From contig OZ022256.1 in the NCBI GenBank assembly GCA_963978905.1, positions 4,943,501-5,007,500 on the forward strand: a stretch of 64,000 nt of DNA, written 5' to 3'. The DNA comes from Trichostrongylus colubriformis. Lineage: Eukaryota; Nematoda; Chromadorea; Rhabditida; Trichostrongylidae. Numbering within the stretch: the first letter of the stretch is position 1; each line of letters begins with the position of its first letter. The position numbers were made by a program, and so were the translations under genes. The notes below the pieces were generated by a model. The model ran no database searches and had not been told where the DNA came from. It saw nothing but the letters and a program-made list of their open reading frames with translations. Of this stretch, positions 1 to 13,457 are shown one piece after another.

Positions 1-413
1 AGAAGATCATGCCATATATATAAACCAGCAGTTTGGTTTGTATGTTTGTCTGTCTGTCCACCCTGTGGTTCAATTACCCAAGTTTGAGGTACAGTCCATC
101 GCGTGGTAGGGCGTGGCCCACGGACTTGGGTGAGTGGCGAGAGTGAGAGTACGTGGCGAGGGTGAGAGTGTGTGGAGGGGTGGAAGAGTTCGATACATAC
201 GCTCATTTTGCATGCTTCCATGTGTGACGCGCAGTAGTGTGCGCCAGCCCAACAGGTGATCAGAATTAGTAGTTAAGAAGATTTCTTCTGATGAAAAGCA
301 GAGTGGTCAGGGGATTTTTAGGAAAAACCAGAGCAGCGTAGTAGGTTTTAACTGTAGTCGCTGACATTAGGGACTCTACACTTAACAATTTTTCTTTATA
401 CTCAAACTTGCAG

Positions 414-3400
414 GATGATCTGTGATGGCCTAGCTGTTTATTTATTACCTCGAGGACCATGCTCTTATTTTGGACCTTTGGCTTGCATTATTGGGTAGGT
501 CTCTCGTCAGTCCCTCCCAAGTTCTTTCATTATCTCAATGAACCACCACCTTTTCAGACACAGTGTCATGATGCACTGCTTCACTCACGGAATATGGTCT
601 CTAGCCTTTTCATTTTTATATCGTTACTATATATTAGGGCACGAACAGCCAAAGAACAGCACTATCATATCCATTATCGCTCTGATATATACGCCCTCCT
701 TCCTTCAACTTGTACGCGTGAAGTATTTCCTCCGCATCAACTTCTTTAGCAGCCGTCATAGGTTTCTCTTCCAAGCTTTAGCTACGCGATGTACCTCGCG
801 CGTCATATAGCATTGCTGAGCTGCGGACTACGCATAAGATAACCTGAACAAAACTAAGTCAGCAATGTGGTTTAGCAAATATAGAACGTACACTTGCATT
901 GAATTCACACCTATGCAGGTGCAGTTATCCATTGGTATCACCCATTAGTCATAGTAATCGGTTCTGCGACTGCACCCCAATATGGTGAGATCCACTATTC
1001 TTTTTCGACCCTCTGCCCGCATCGCGGTGGCTAACTGAGCTGTCCAGGACTTTGCAAAAACACTGCAATCGTTCTTTTTTACTCAATTGCCCGCTCCTGA
1101 ATAGATCTAGTCCAAACGGCACTACTCCTCCGACAACCCCACATACGTGCATGCCATCCCTGTATGCCGACACCTAGCGCACGTCAGTACACCGCAGAAT
1201 AGATGCGGGTATACGTGATGGTTGTTTATTTAAGTAGGAAAAGCTATCACAACGATAATGAAGCCTTGGATTGATAGTCCAGCCCCATTAAAGGCATCAT
1301 TAGGGGAAAGTCGGACGAAAAGTAAAAGAAGTAGTGCATATGAAAGTCGAGACCCCTAGTAGAAGGACAGTGGAGAAAAAACGGATGGAATTGGCCAAAA
1401 ACCTGAGAAATAGGACCCCTTTCCCATCGATGATTCTCGACGCGGACGACCTGTCCGTCAAGAGGAAAGTAGTCTGATCTAGTTTTCCATAGGCATGTTG
1501 CCAAGTAAATACAAGGGATTTGGAAATACGACAGCATCTATTTTTGGGGGTGAGCCCCAAACTAAAACTGCGAAAGCGCGCCGCAAAACCTTCGATCCTG
1601 CCGCATTTCCTTGGCCGTTCCCACCAGTCAATCGGGAACTGCGTCATCGGGAGGAGGGATCAAGAAATCAAAGGGAGGCTGGATCAAGAAATCAATGATC
1701 CAATGCGCCGTTTCTACAGCTCGGAGGGGCGCTTTTTCACCGGGATTTCGCCACAGATAGCCTTCCTAGGCCCAGGACTACCATGTGAGTTACTTCTTGT
1801 AGGGATTTCTCCATTACCGCACTACCCCTAATGATGTCTTTGAGTATCCCCACCACTGAGCTTTCGATTTCACCGATCATCCATTATAACAACCGCTCAC
1901 TTGCGGACGAACAGACATACCGACCAAAATACAAACCAACAAACAAACCGATGCGCAAAGTCAGTGGTTTATATTATAGAGGGGTGGCTTCTGCTGCAGT
2001 CTTTGTCTCATAATTACACTAGTATGTGTGTGGGTTTGCTGAGTGAAATGGAGTTATAACAGTGTAGATCCATAAATTCACGCCATGCTGACGTCAAGTG
2101 TTGCTCATGTTTGTCAAGCGATCTTCTCCAGCGTCTACCCCATCGCACCTACTGAGAAGAGCATTTGTAAGCAGCTGCATGGCTATGGTGCGTGGCCCAA
2201 GAAAAGCCAGGAACTGAAAGCTAGTACGGAAACCATTTTTGCTTCAATTTGGGACTTCCTGCCTGTGCTGCTTTATTACCAGACGGCTGCTTCTCTAACA
2301 GCTATCGCAAATTTTTTGTACCCATTTGATGCCGTTGAGTCGAAGGGGAAACTGGCGATAGCCGTTGGAGTAATATGGAGATTGTAGAGTTCAACTGTGA
2401 CCACCCTGATTCAGGGGCGCGCATAGCGCCGGCTGGCAAGATGCCGGCACGTCCCCGAGGAGCCCAAATTTTGCCCCTGCGACCAGCAGCCCATTGTGTC
2501 CCAGGGGAGCTTCTTCCTCGGGGGGAAGCGTCCCGGTGGAGCCTTCGGGCGGTGAGCGCCGTGAGGCTACCGAATGCGAGGTCATCCAAAAGGCGGCGCC
2601 AGCACTCGTCCAGGCTTTAGCCTAAGCCTCGGCAGGGGAGGATCTTCGACATGTGGCCCCGATTGCCTCGTTCAAATGCTGGCGGAAAACTCCAGTGAAA
2701 CGACGGTATTTCGCCACCGGAAAACCGGCGAGAGCCGTTGGAGGAGTATGGAGATTGTAGAGTTCAAATGTGACCACCCTGATTCAGGGGAGATTGCAGT
2801 AGACGTACGTGGCATCTGTCGAGTTAGCCGAAAATTTTGCCCTTAGCAGCAGTGCTCATTCATTGTTGACGCGTCACAGTTCGCTTAGATATACGTGTGT
2901 AAATAAACTAATCTGACAGGTTTGTTCCATAGAATGCTCACCCAAACAATCCTTTCAGTGTCTAGTAAGTTATCACAGTATCCCCATTGGGCATGTTGAC
3001 CGCAGTAGGACGGTACTTCGCCTTAAGAGTCGTCCAATCCTGGATCGACACAATTCGCTATTCTGCGGATGTTCGCAACTAGTTTAATGCGATACCAGTG
3101 GATCTCCACAGCAAAATTAATTGTGAGGAGCCAGAATCTAGATGCGAACAAGGCGGTGGAGTCTAAAATAACAAAGCAATGAAGGATTTTCTTTTGGACT
3201 GAAACAAATCGACAAACTCCTTTTCGGTACCGAACTAAGCTTTTGAAGTATGGCTGAAAATGAAAAATTCAGACTTTATTACAATGTATCCTAATTTACA
3301 CGAATAATTTGATTCTTGCTACTTTTCGCAGGTTCTAATGTCTTCAGTCCACGATGACGAAGCAGTGTTGAGAGCCGGGTTCGAGAGGAAATTCGGATAC

Positions 3401-6400
3401 ACCGCTAACCTGGAATGTGTCAACGGTACCATGAATATTCATAACTGGAGACTGATACTGTGCTTGCTGCATGTAGCAGCATTGATTGCGCCTGTGTACA
3501 TCGCGGTCGTCATACTGAGAAGGCTAATAATCTCAAAGCTGAGCAGTGAAATGGTCATGTCTGAGAGCACCCGCCGTATGCAATCGCAGTTGCTCATGGT
3601 AATTGCATTTTTTCATTTGATGACGCATTGGATAGTGATGCTTGTGTTATTCTTGCTCTTATCCTTGTGCCAGTTGGCTGGCCCACACTACTGCGCGCGA
3701 TTCATGGCGAATTTGTGCAGAATGAGTTTGATCGGCACGACCACAGTTGTGTATGGAGTTGAATAAAAACTTCCTCCCTGTGCCTTCAGCCTAGCTATTA
3801 AATTGGAAAAAGCAGAGAAGATGGCGTGATAAAAAAGCATTTCAGTATTGATATACATCAGTCGCTTTGCACCGAACCCATTTTGCACGTCATGGACATG
3901 AATCGCGCGCAGTAGTGTGCGTCAGCCAATTGGTTTTTCATAGTCTAGCGGTCGATACCCACTGTTGCTGCCAGTACCGCATCAGATCAGAAAATTATTT
4001 TGAGTGAAATGCTTGCTTTGTCATCACAAATATAGGTTGCAACATGATTATCAATGTAAATCGCAGTCAAGAAAATTCACCATTTTTTAATGCCAGCAAT
4101 TCAGCGGTCGATACATCGGCCAGCGATATCAGAACATAAGCAAAATATGTTCACCCAACGACACTGAGCATCAGACGCTTTTGCTAAAGCGGTCGTATAG
4201 TAGCAGCAAGCGATGTAAAGAATTTCATCCCATCCAATTCCTTACGGTTCTTATCAGCCACGGTAAGCCGTTATCGGTTTCGCTGAGGCTCCTGTACCCG
4301 ACGATATCATTGATATTCCCGTATCCTACAATACCTGCGAATGTGAACATTCCACTGTCAGCCGTAAAAATGAACCGATCTTGGTGACATTTCCATCCTC
4401 ACGCTCCTAATTGAATCTTGTCAACTATTACCAGATTGGATCACCCAAATTTAAGTCCCTGGCCCACCCTGCGAAACACCCATGAGTGTTAGCACTATTG
4501 GATCAACGCGAAAAGCGAAACGGGCTCGACGACTCTAGCCATTTCACGCTCCTTATCGTATCTTATCAACCGTTATCAATCCAGACCACCCTTCATTAAT
4601 GTTCCCGCCCCATCCCGCGAAAAACTATGAAACTATGAATTTCGTGACACACACAAACACACACACACACCACACACACGCCACACATACACACATCACA
4701 CACACATCACACACACCACACACACCACTAACACACACATATACACATACACACATACACGCATACACACACATACGAACATACACATATATACACACAT
4801 ACATAAATACACACATACACACATACACACATACACACAAATACACACATACACACACATACACACGCATACACACATACACATACATACACACATACAC
4901 ACATACTCATACACATATACACCTACATACACACATATACACACATACACACACAGACACACATACACACATACACACACATACACACACATACACCATA
5001 CACATACACACATACACACATACACATACATACACACATACACACATACACATACACATATACACATACATACACACATATACACACATACACACACAGA
5101 CACACATACACACATACACACACATACACACACATACACACACATACACCATACACATACACACATACACACATACACACATACACACATACACATACAC
5201 ACATACACACATACACACATACACACACATACACGCATACACACACATACACACATACACACATAACACATACACACATACACACAAATACACACATACA
5301 CACATGCACACACATACACCATACACACACATACACACATACACACATACACACACATACACACATACACACACATGCACACACACTAAGCGAATTATAT
5401 AGAGTAGGATGCTTTGCTCGAGATCTACAAGAAGTGTTTTCGCCGATAGTAGTGAGGATTGGTATTGCCTCACTCAATTAAGCACGCTACTGTATTTCGT
5501 AAAATAGCACAAAATCCAAAATATTGCCTACTCTTGTCAGTGACGTGTTGCCAACTCTCACGTCGCTATGAGTGCCATCCCTTCGAATGCTCAAAGCACA
5601 TCATAATTTCAAAGCATCGCCGGCTTCGGGAAATCTTGGAGCTCCTTCCGCATATGTGAATAGTAAGATCGAGAAAGAAGCACAGGTCGGATAGGGTGAC
5701 GTCTAGGTTCTATGGAGGATAGGGAATGCTGTCCTGCTACAGTGCATGAGTTTCGAATTAGCTCAATTGAATGGGTAGTCAGACACTGCTGTGCCAGAAG
5801 TTGATTTTCCAAGTATATTTCTGCTAATAATTACAGGTTCGCATCATTTGCTAAGCTGCAAGGTGTGGGGATTGGTGCTGATAGTAGCTTCTCATGCCGT
5901 ATCTTTCAGTGTATCGGTCTGTGTACATTCCACGAGATGGGCAATGTGCACCTCAATTCGTTTTCGAAACTGTGACCTCCAACTTTAGAGTGATGCCAAA
6001 GAGAGGTTTTCCGTGACCTCCAACTTTAGAGTGATGCCAAAGAGAGGTTTTCCGCTTAGGGGGAGAAGGAGATTCATGACAACTCCTTTAGTTGCGCTTC
6101 AGCAGCTTACTTGTTCGAACCGGAGATGGAAGCGCCACAGATGCTGACGGCCGTAAAGAAAATTCTGTAAAGGAGGAAAGGTAGAGCGAGTGAGTATATC
6201 TATCAGAGGAGGAATGGCTTCGGCACTATCTCTGGGATTCAGGGTTATCGATGTGATTCAAAATTTCAAATTGCAAAAGGAATGCAAAATTGAGAAAGCA
6301 TCATCGAATCCTTTGTCAGATCATGCTTCCATTCACCGGCAAATGCGATGCGGAGGTTGAAAAGGAAAAATCGGAATATTTAGAGAACACAACTCTTATT

Positions 6401-7214
6401 TCAGCCTTCAGACTGCTACCTTGCCAATCACCCGAAAGCCTCTCTCACTGTTGGGGCTTGTACGAATGAGTAGGTGGCTTCGAAACGACAGTAGTCTATA
6501 ACACCTGTACCTTCAAGACCCAGCATTTAACATCGTGAAGACAGAAATCTCTGCCTATGTATGCTCTGTGTTCTGTAGGCGGTCTAATTCTGCAGTGTTT
6601 TAAAGGTTGCTTTTTAACAGCTGTGTAAGCGCCACTTGAAGCACTTGCGCTATGGTTGCCTCTCGTGCAGATAAGTAAGTTCATTTTCTATGAGATCTCG
6701 AAAGCCATGCCTTTGCACTTTCAACTGGCCAGCTCAGAAGCAGCTGTGTCTTCATTGTACGAAATACGAGATTCAATGATGATACTTGGAGAAATGGAGC
6801 GCGCATGTGATGTATGATGTTTACAAGGGAGCACACATTGTAATCAATAATACTTTTGTAAATGTCAGTTGCCTCCGAACATCATTGGAAATGCTTTTCA
6901 GTTTCTGCACCGCAGTAATCCTCGAATGGTTAGAAGCAAAATCTTCATAATTTCAGGCGCTTACTGTGCAAGCTACTCTGCCCACTTTGTATCTAGCCGC
7001 CTCTTCAATTTACGTTGCAGAACAGCTGTATAGCTATCGTGATCAGTTTTTCGAGGATCTGGTCTTTATTCTGCTGAACCTCACTCCGATGTTAACACCA
7101 CTCTTATCATTGCACTTCATTGGCCCATATCGCGTGTGGATGCAGAAGACCTTTTCATTTCGAGCTCAAGTAACACAACCACCTTCACAGACCAGGATAC
7201 AAGGGCTAGTGTAA
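414..7214 (+). CDS. Seven-transmembrane chemoreceptor, srd-like, 3' four exons
   Basis: Four exons join in phase: 414-494, 558-711, 3332-3598 and 6957-7214 (stop 7212-7214). Exon 1 reads PRGPCSYFGPLACIIG, resembling the extracellular segment of nematode serpentine receptors. Exon 2 holds two hydrophobic helices (HCFTHGIWSLAFSFLYRYY, then IISIIALIYTPSFLQL). Exon 3 has a further helix followed by the cytoplasmic motif MSESTRRMQSQLLM, which joins directly to ALTVQATLPTLYL in exon 4. Exon 4 ends with the last helix and FIGPYRVW; a PYR motif after TM7 is typical of these receptors. This pattern is characteristic of the Str/Srd chemoreceptor superfamily, placed in the plasma membrane of sensory neurons; the subfamily (srd) is my best guess. 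Exon 1 starts with the last base of a split codon, so at least one upstream exon (TM1 and part of TM2, about 70 residues) lies left of the window or was not recognised. The third intron (3599-6956) is unusually long and full of repeats. No stop or frameshift is seen, so it may be functional. Confidence 0.75.
1298..1833. repeat. Dispersed repeat R1, copy 1 (536 bp)
   Basis: This segment matches 37308-37846 over its whole length in the same orientation. Both copies begin CATTAGGGG and end CCCCTAATG, a 9 bp terminal inverted repeat, which suggests a non-autonomous DNA transposon. The open frames inside both copies are repeat sequence, not genes. It lies in the third intron of the receptor gene. 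Confidence 0.75.
2347..2791. repeat. Direct repeats flanking a GC-rich segment
   Basis: About 72 bp at 2347-2418 is repeated at 2720-2791 (offset 373 bp), including the shared stretch TGGAGATTGTAGAGTTCAA. The sequence between (about 2419-2719) is clearly richer in G and C than its surroundings and includes a CCTAAGCCT motif shared with the fold-back family at 24368 and 31458. It looks like a local duplication or an inserted segment. No gene is recognised in it. Confidence 0.6.
3985..4622 (-). repeat. Dispersed repeat R3, inverted copy
   Basis: This stretch is a diverged reverse-complement copy of 8940-9590. Shared landmarks include a TGACCGATGTATCGACCGCTGAATT-like block, a GATAAGATTCGATAAG-like block and the CACAGGTGTTTTACGGGG region. 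It sits inside the long intron of the receptor gene and ends where the microsatellite begins. Short open frames here are not genes. Confidence 0.6.
4653..5388. repeat. ACACAT/CA-rich microsatellite, about 735 bp
   Basis: The sequence is almost purely alternating CA and ACACAT/ACATAC units with rare interruptions. It generates long artefactual frames on both strands (Thr-His-Tyr and Met-Cys-Val repeats). It lies in the long intron of the receptor gene. Confidence 0.97.
5972..6053. repeat. Two-copy 41 bp tandem repeat
   Basis: A 41 bp unit starting GTGACCTCCAACTTTAGAG occurs twice head to tail, apparently without differences, indicating a recent duplication in the receptor intron. Confidence 0.9.
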
Positions 7215-8939
7215 ATATTTCATATATTGTAGTCTGAATTCGTTCACAAAGATCCATGAGCAAATACAACATTGAGAGACGTGGTGTGTGAAGTTTTTGG
7301 CATAGATACGTCGATTAAATTAAGGTATCTTCAGTGCGAAGATTTTGTTTCAATGGTGATAAAGTTCATAATCATCGGATGTTTTCTATGGAGCCTCCTT
7401 GCTGACGAATTTACATCAACTACATGTCGAATTTCAATGTGGTGTAATTACGAGCCGTAGGATGGTCAGAAAAACTTTCTCATCAGTTGCATCTGTGTCT
7501 ACGTACCTCCGTAGTGTTTTCTTCTTTGTGTGCTCTGTGATGTGAGCAATAGTGCACTTACGATGTCACATACAACCCAGGCAAAGAGAGCTGAAGCCAT
7601 GCTTTGAAGATTACGTTATGGCCCCACTATCGCTGGAATATTCGTGGAGAGTAACAAATTCTGAAATGGAGTGTCACTCTCTAGTCTTAGTAAAATTGAG
7701 TTACGCTCGAGCTAGAGTACTGCGAGGAGTTAGAAATCAAATACAGGATCAAGCAGTAGGAGGGAAAAATAAAGAAAGAGCTGGTTTGCGCGAAGGAAGG
7801 ATTACGATTTAGAAAGAGCGCTCCTTTTCTCAGAAATAATTCATATGCGAGAACCTTACCGTTTTGGCAATTAGTAACGCTATTAGCAGGCCTTCTACTT
7901 TATAATGAGCGGAGAGAGTTCTGCTCTTCCTGCGTCACTGAGTGAATCATTGACAAGCATATGGATTGTCCACTACATAGCAATGGCTATTCCATATTCA
8001 GATCATTGGTCCTACCATTGGGTTTTACACGCGTATGAGATTGTAATACCAAACGTTCAAAATTCTCACAGGTTGACAGCATCACAGATTTCGATTTCTC
8101 TGGATAACCCGTTCGATTGTAGTCGTAACCCGATTGTAGCGAACAGTGCTCTGAACTGAAAGAGTAGCTGGACTTCTGGCATCACTTTTTGAAAGACTCC
8201 GCGATCCAGGCAGCGGATGATTCGCTTTGGGTCATTTCCTCAGAGAACGTGGTTCAGTACAAATGCACAAAGCATATTCCAATTGCTGCTAATGCTGCAA
8301 CTCGAAATAAATGGCTTCATACGCAAATCTTGTTTTCAAACCAGCCACCAAAATGGCCTATATAGACACACAATCATACTCGCTATCACCAAGCTCCTTT
8401 CCTTTGTGGTGAATTGTCGCGGAACTAGAAAAGAAAATATTGTCCGTATACTTAAATATTGTTATTCGTATTGTTATTGTTCGAGGTAATACAAGGTCTG
8501 TAAGTATACATTACTCATACGAAATGTTTTGACAGAATGTCGTAGTTGTAACTATGGGATCTAGAGAACACGCCATCAAAGCCGCCACAATTATTCGGTT
8601 TGAAACGAGGGTCTACCGCCGTACAAACCTCCACTGATCGGAATATAAGCTGTTCGGACTGTCTGTCTGTCGATTCGGCCCTTCAAAGTATGTATAAGAT
8701 TTTCCGAGTTTTGTTACGATTAGTATGTCAGTGTGTGTGTTTGTGTGTGTGTCCGTCTGTGTGTCACGAAATTCATATCTCGCGTCGCAGCAAAGCTGGG
8801 AAGCTGAATTTTGAAAATGATATAGGGGGTGCCAAGGGAACCTCAGCGGTGGTGGAACGAAAGTGATAGCAGCTGATAGGGGCTGATAAGGAGCCTCGGA
8901 AGGCAAATAACGCCCGTTTAGCCTTTTGCGTTGATCCAA

Positions 8940-9590
8940 AAGCGCTAACACTCATAGGTGTTGTACGGGGTGGGACAGGGACATTAATGGTGGGTGACCC
9001 GCATTGATAACGGCTGATAAGATTCGATAAGTAGCGTAAAAAGGCTAAAGTCGTCGAATCCGTTTCGCTTTTCGCATTGGTTCCGGAGCGTTGATACTCA
9101 CAGGTGTTTTACGGGGTAGGACGGGGACATTAATAGTGGGTGACCCGCACTGATAACGGTTGATAAGATTCGATAAGGAGCGTGAGAAGAAGAATTTCAC
9201 CAAGGCCGGTGCGCTTTTGCGCCTAACAGTGGAATGTTTACATTCGCAGGTACATATTATAGGGTACAGGGACCTCATTGGTACTGTTGGGTACAGGGCC
9301 TCAGTGATAACGGCTCACGGTGGGTGATAAGAACCGTGAGGAATCGGATGGGATGAAATCCTTCACATCGCTTGGAACTACTATACGACACTTAAGCAAA
9401 AGCGTTCGTTCTGATATCACTGACCGATGTATCGACCGCTGAATTGCCTAGCTTTCCAAAAAATGGTGCATTTCTTTTGATACTGCGATCTACACTGATA
9501 ATCATGATACACCTATATTTTAGTAGCAAAGCAAACGTTTCACTCGGGATCATTTCTAATGAGGTAATGGCAGCAGCACTGGGTATCGAC
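8940..9590 (+). repeat. Dispersed repeat R3, direct copy with internal duplication
   Basis: The reverse complement of this stretch resembles 3985-4622. Within it, roughly 8935-9025 and 9080-9182 are two related copies (GGGTGACCCGCA, TGATAAGATTCGATAAG, GGGACATTAAT), so the repeat itself contains a tandem duplication. Confidence 0.6.
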
Positions 9591-10039
9591 CAGGGTCAAG
9601 CGTCCAGATGAGGAAAATTTTCAAAAAATACGACCCCTCCCCCCTTCAAAAAGGCGGCCCCAATACGACGCCCCCTTTTACGTCTGTTATTGTTCAAGTA
9701 TTCAATGAAATTTTCTGCTCTACAACACCAGATCATCTGTCTTTTAAACCCAGCTGCTCAATATTTTGAGACTGTGACATGAAGTCCCCAGTAGGCACCT
9801 ACTTCCTCGCTTATAACTACTATTTATTAAGCAGTTTTACTTGACCACTTCAACCATAAGCAATAAATTAAACGCTGATGTGCTATTCCTTTTACATGAT
9901 TGGACATGGAGCGAGGTAGGTGCATTGCTGGAATCTTTGGTAGGTAAAGAGGAAACGTCGAATGAACAGATTTTTGTCCCTGGTATTCCATTTCTAGGCC
10001 TTAAAAATATGGATTAATTGAAGGACTAACCAGTCAGTT

Positions 10040-10240
10040 GAAGTGGGGAGGGTGGACAGCAACGTAACTTTTTACGAACGTTTGAGCTCCTTCCCTCCCT
10101 AGGCTTAGGCTAAAATTCATATCCCCTCCTCTTACATGAAAAAGCATCTCATTCTCATCTGCTTTAGCCTAAGCATAGGGAAGGAAAGGTACCGACGTCG
10201 GTGAAAAATTGCGCCTTCCCCCACACTTTAATTTACCCTG
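10040..10240. mobile_element. Fold-back MITE, family R4 copy 1
   Basis: Two arms containing CCCTCCCTAGGCTTAGGCTA and TAGCCTAAGCATAGGGAAGG face each other around a short centre. It resembles 24368-24600 and 31458-31672, but its terminal GGGTCAAATAAAGT-like sequences are degenerate. No coding sequence; non-autonomous. Confidence 0.55.
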
Positions 10241-10879
10241 ATTTATAAAAAATAACAGGGTCCAGCACAAAAGAAAAAGCTCCAAAGGATGGATACATGT
10301 TATACACTTTTGACGATGCAAAAAAAAAACTTTATGAAAAAACAGAATAAAAGAAAAAGTGAACTATGACCGAATACGTGTCAGAATTAAGTGGCCTAAT
10401 ATGTGAACAGCTGTACAAAACTTCAACGAAAGAAGATTTTGCATTGGTTATCCACGTATGAAATAGCACCCCTTTTGAGGAGACGGAACAAGGCACAGAG
10501 CGATAACGCGAACACTATCTCATTCGCAGGTGACCAATATCCAGTTGTCGCCGCAGAACAGATAACGTTTCTTGAGGGGTAACAACGTGGGACGTCGGAC
10601 GTGTGAACGTCCGAGTAGAACGTATCATCATCTTTCTCATCGTCGGCTTTCACATCATCGGCTTTTAACTTCGTTTCAGGCGACGTGCGACGCGGCGATC
10701 ACGATGGAGCGCGGTATCTTTCCCATACTAAATTCCAACATTTCAAAAATACTCTAAACTTTACCTAGAGCCCATCTATCGAACAGCTGTGAACTGTTTT
10801 CATAATAACTCCCTTAGACCAATCTATTGGCTGCTTGCTTTCCCTGATGGTTACGTAGTTCTCGATATGGGTTTCCAGT

Positions 10880-11210
10880 TGCGGATTAGTTGAGGAAAAT
10901 TTCGAAGTGTTTCACGGAAATGGCCATAACTTCCTTCAAACTTAACCGTATAAGTTTTTTTTTGGTGAGGCGGGGTCTGCTAGGTTGTCGCTTTCGAACG
11001 ACTACCTGAACTGAGCCATATCTTCAAAACGAAGGAAGTTAATTTGAGGGAAGCCAGTCTAGGACTAGCTGAGGAAAATTTTGAAGTGTTTCACAAATGG
11101 CCATAACTTCCTTCAAACTTAACCATATAAGTTCTTTTTGGTGAGGCTGGGTCTGCTAGGTTGTCGCTTTCGAAAGACTACCTGAGCTATGCCATATCTT
11201 CCAAACGAAG
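10880..11210. repeat. Diverged tandem duplication, about 190 bp unit
   Basis: The block containing TGGCCATAACTTCCTTCAAA and GGTCTGCTAGGTTGTCGCTT occurs twice in tandem with moderate divergence (units starting near 10890 and 11065). No gene is associated. Confidence 0.7.
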
Positions 11211-12879
11211 CAAGAAAAATTCAAAAAAGCCAGTTGAGGAAAGCTTTTTTCGTCGAATTTGCGAGATCTTCCCACAAATCTTCCCAAAAATCGATTCATT
11301 GTTACTGAAATTTTTCCAGTATGCATCCTTCGCTCTCGGAGGCCTAGTGGGAAGGCGAGAAGCGTCGGTCAGCTTTTCTGTGTGATGCGCCATGCATGAG
11401 GATTTCATCCACATTCTCAATGAATACAAACGTTTTTCCGGTCCGCATAATGGCTGCCAACACTAAATTACTTACTTGCGATCGTAGTAAGAATGGAAGA
11501 ATTCCATATCAGCTAATTTTTCGCTTTCATCCCATTGTTTCTGGAGTGTCCATCCACGGTGGTACCCGTTGATAGATATCGCTTTCCACGGCACATCGGT
11601 GAATTCCGGAGGTGTCTCTGTGCGTGGTTTCGGTGTCAGCCGGTCCAGGTGCCTACAGCTCCTTCAAACTGGAGATCATGGTCTCGACACTTCACATTTG
11701 CTTAGGAATTTTCTGGGGTTGAATGAATCTGGAGAATTCTGCAGTCAGGGCCATATGTTACCTCATTACGTTGGAATTACCCATCCCAAGCTGCTTTTTA
11801 CCCCTACTTCGACCTGTTTCTTACCCAATAGTGCCGAGTCCTCTCGAATTTGGCATATGGAACACGAAGTTTTTTTGTAGGCATTTTTAACGTAGTCAAA
11901 AGTTGGTTTCTGCTGCTCATATTCCTATGTACCATATGGCTATATCGTTCCACTTTGCTCTCATAGAAACCGAAGAGACTAAAAAGGTTCACCTTCAATG
12001 TACTAATAAAATGTTTTCACTTTTCTGCTTCAACTAGACTATTCTGGAAGAGCTATTCAATTCCTAACTAAGACAGAACAACAGAAAATCGCAGGGGCCT
12101 GACCGTTTCGAATTTGCATTTCTTGCGCAGAGCTGTACTATCTTTCACCAATTGGTGATCAAATGAAATTCATTCAAGAGCAGGGTAGGGATAGTCAGGA
12201 TCGAATATCAAAAGATCATTAGGTATGAACGTCCAGGTGTTTACTGGTACGAAAGCGAAGAAAAAACGGAGCGCGAAGGCCCAAAATAGGTTCTTCCCGC
12301 CATTGATACCGAGAAGGCGGACTCTGTTAGCGAAAGTGGCTGGCTCTGTTAAAACACGTGGCAGCTTTTGAAAAGGACTATAAAGACCGAAGACGCTTCG
12401 TTTCATCGGATAATTCACCTCACAGTCGTTCTGGACCATAAACTTATTTTTAATTACTTCAGGAGTTCTCAGTACATTCTCACCCCTTCCACTGTCTTTT
12501 GCTTCAAAAACGAAAGTTTATTCCTCTCAGCAGAGCCTCCCCGAATTGAGTTTTTGAAGGGCGCTCCGTCAGCTGTATATACTGGAATTTCTGTTCCGCA
12601 TCAGAAAAATTATGCTGTCCGGAGTCTGAGCTGCAATACGCTTCCAAAGTCGCTGTAGGATAGAGTAATGGTTAGACTGACTCAACAATTAGTTGCGTTG
12701 AAGGGACCTGGAGGGATCTGGAAAAAGCGGAAGGTGGGAAAAAACGATCGTTTTGGTACGAACATTTGAGGTTAGAAGCAGTCATCGGAAAAGGAACCAG
12801 CATTCTAAAGCGCGGCGTTGTGATATGTACTTGCATCTCCCGCGCACGTTTTCGAACTGCAACATCACCTTTCAGGGTT

Positions 12880-13190
12880 GCTCGGTGAAAAAATTGTCAT
12901 TTGTTGTCTCTTAGAGTGTATTTCATTCATTCGAAATGATGTGATATAAGTGAAACAACAAACAGCAGCAATCAGGTGAAACAATGAATGGTGAAACAAG
13001 CGAAAGGGTAAGAAAAAAAGATGTTCTTAGTAAATTTTATCGAATTCGCACTCGACGTCTACTGTACACCGAAATTGCCCCCTCCACGTGTCTCAAAGAC
13101 AGAAGCTTTCCCTTTCACGAAGCTGAACACCGGATTTCAAGAATTAGTCATAGACCATTTTTCAAGTCAATGACATCGCCTTGATTGCAA
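12880..13190 (+). repeat. Dispersed repeat R6, direct copy
   Basis: The reverse complement of about 27175-27345 matches this stretch (shared TCATTTGTTGTCTC, TGTATTTCATTCATTC and AAGTGAAAC blocks). The open frame here is not supported as a gene. Confidence 0.5.
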
Positions 13191-13457
13191 AGGTTGAAAA
13201 ATTATATCCAGATAGAGGTGTCCACGAAATATCGCAAAAATCGAGAAACTACTCGAATTTCCAATTCATATAATGCTTAGTTTTCTGAACGAGCACTAAT
13301 ATTTCGATTAAAGGGCACCAGTCTATTTGCTCAGTTTGCCTCAGCTACATTCGTATTCAATATTTACTATCTTCATATTAAGTACAATTTCCGCAAAACT
13401 TCATATTAAGTACAATTTCCGCAAAAGCGCGACTGAAAGACCGTAACCGGGATCAGG

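Noticed and set aside
4599..5473. Very long open frames on both strands (Thr/His/Tyr-rich and Met/Cys/Val-rich)
   Set aside because: They are translations of the ACACAT/CA microsatellite.
7905..8159. 84-residue frame with a hydrophobic start, considered as another receptor exon
   Set aside because: No serpentine receptor motif and no fitting partner exons; the receptor already ends at 7214.
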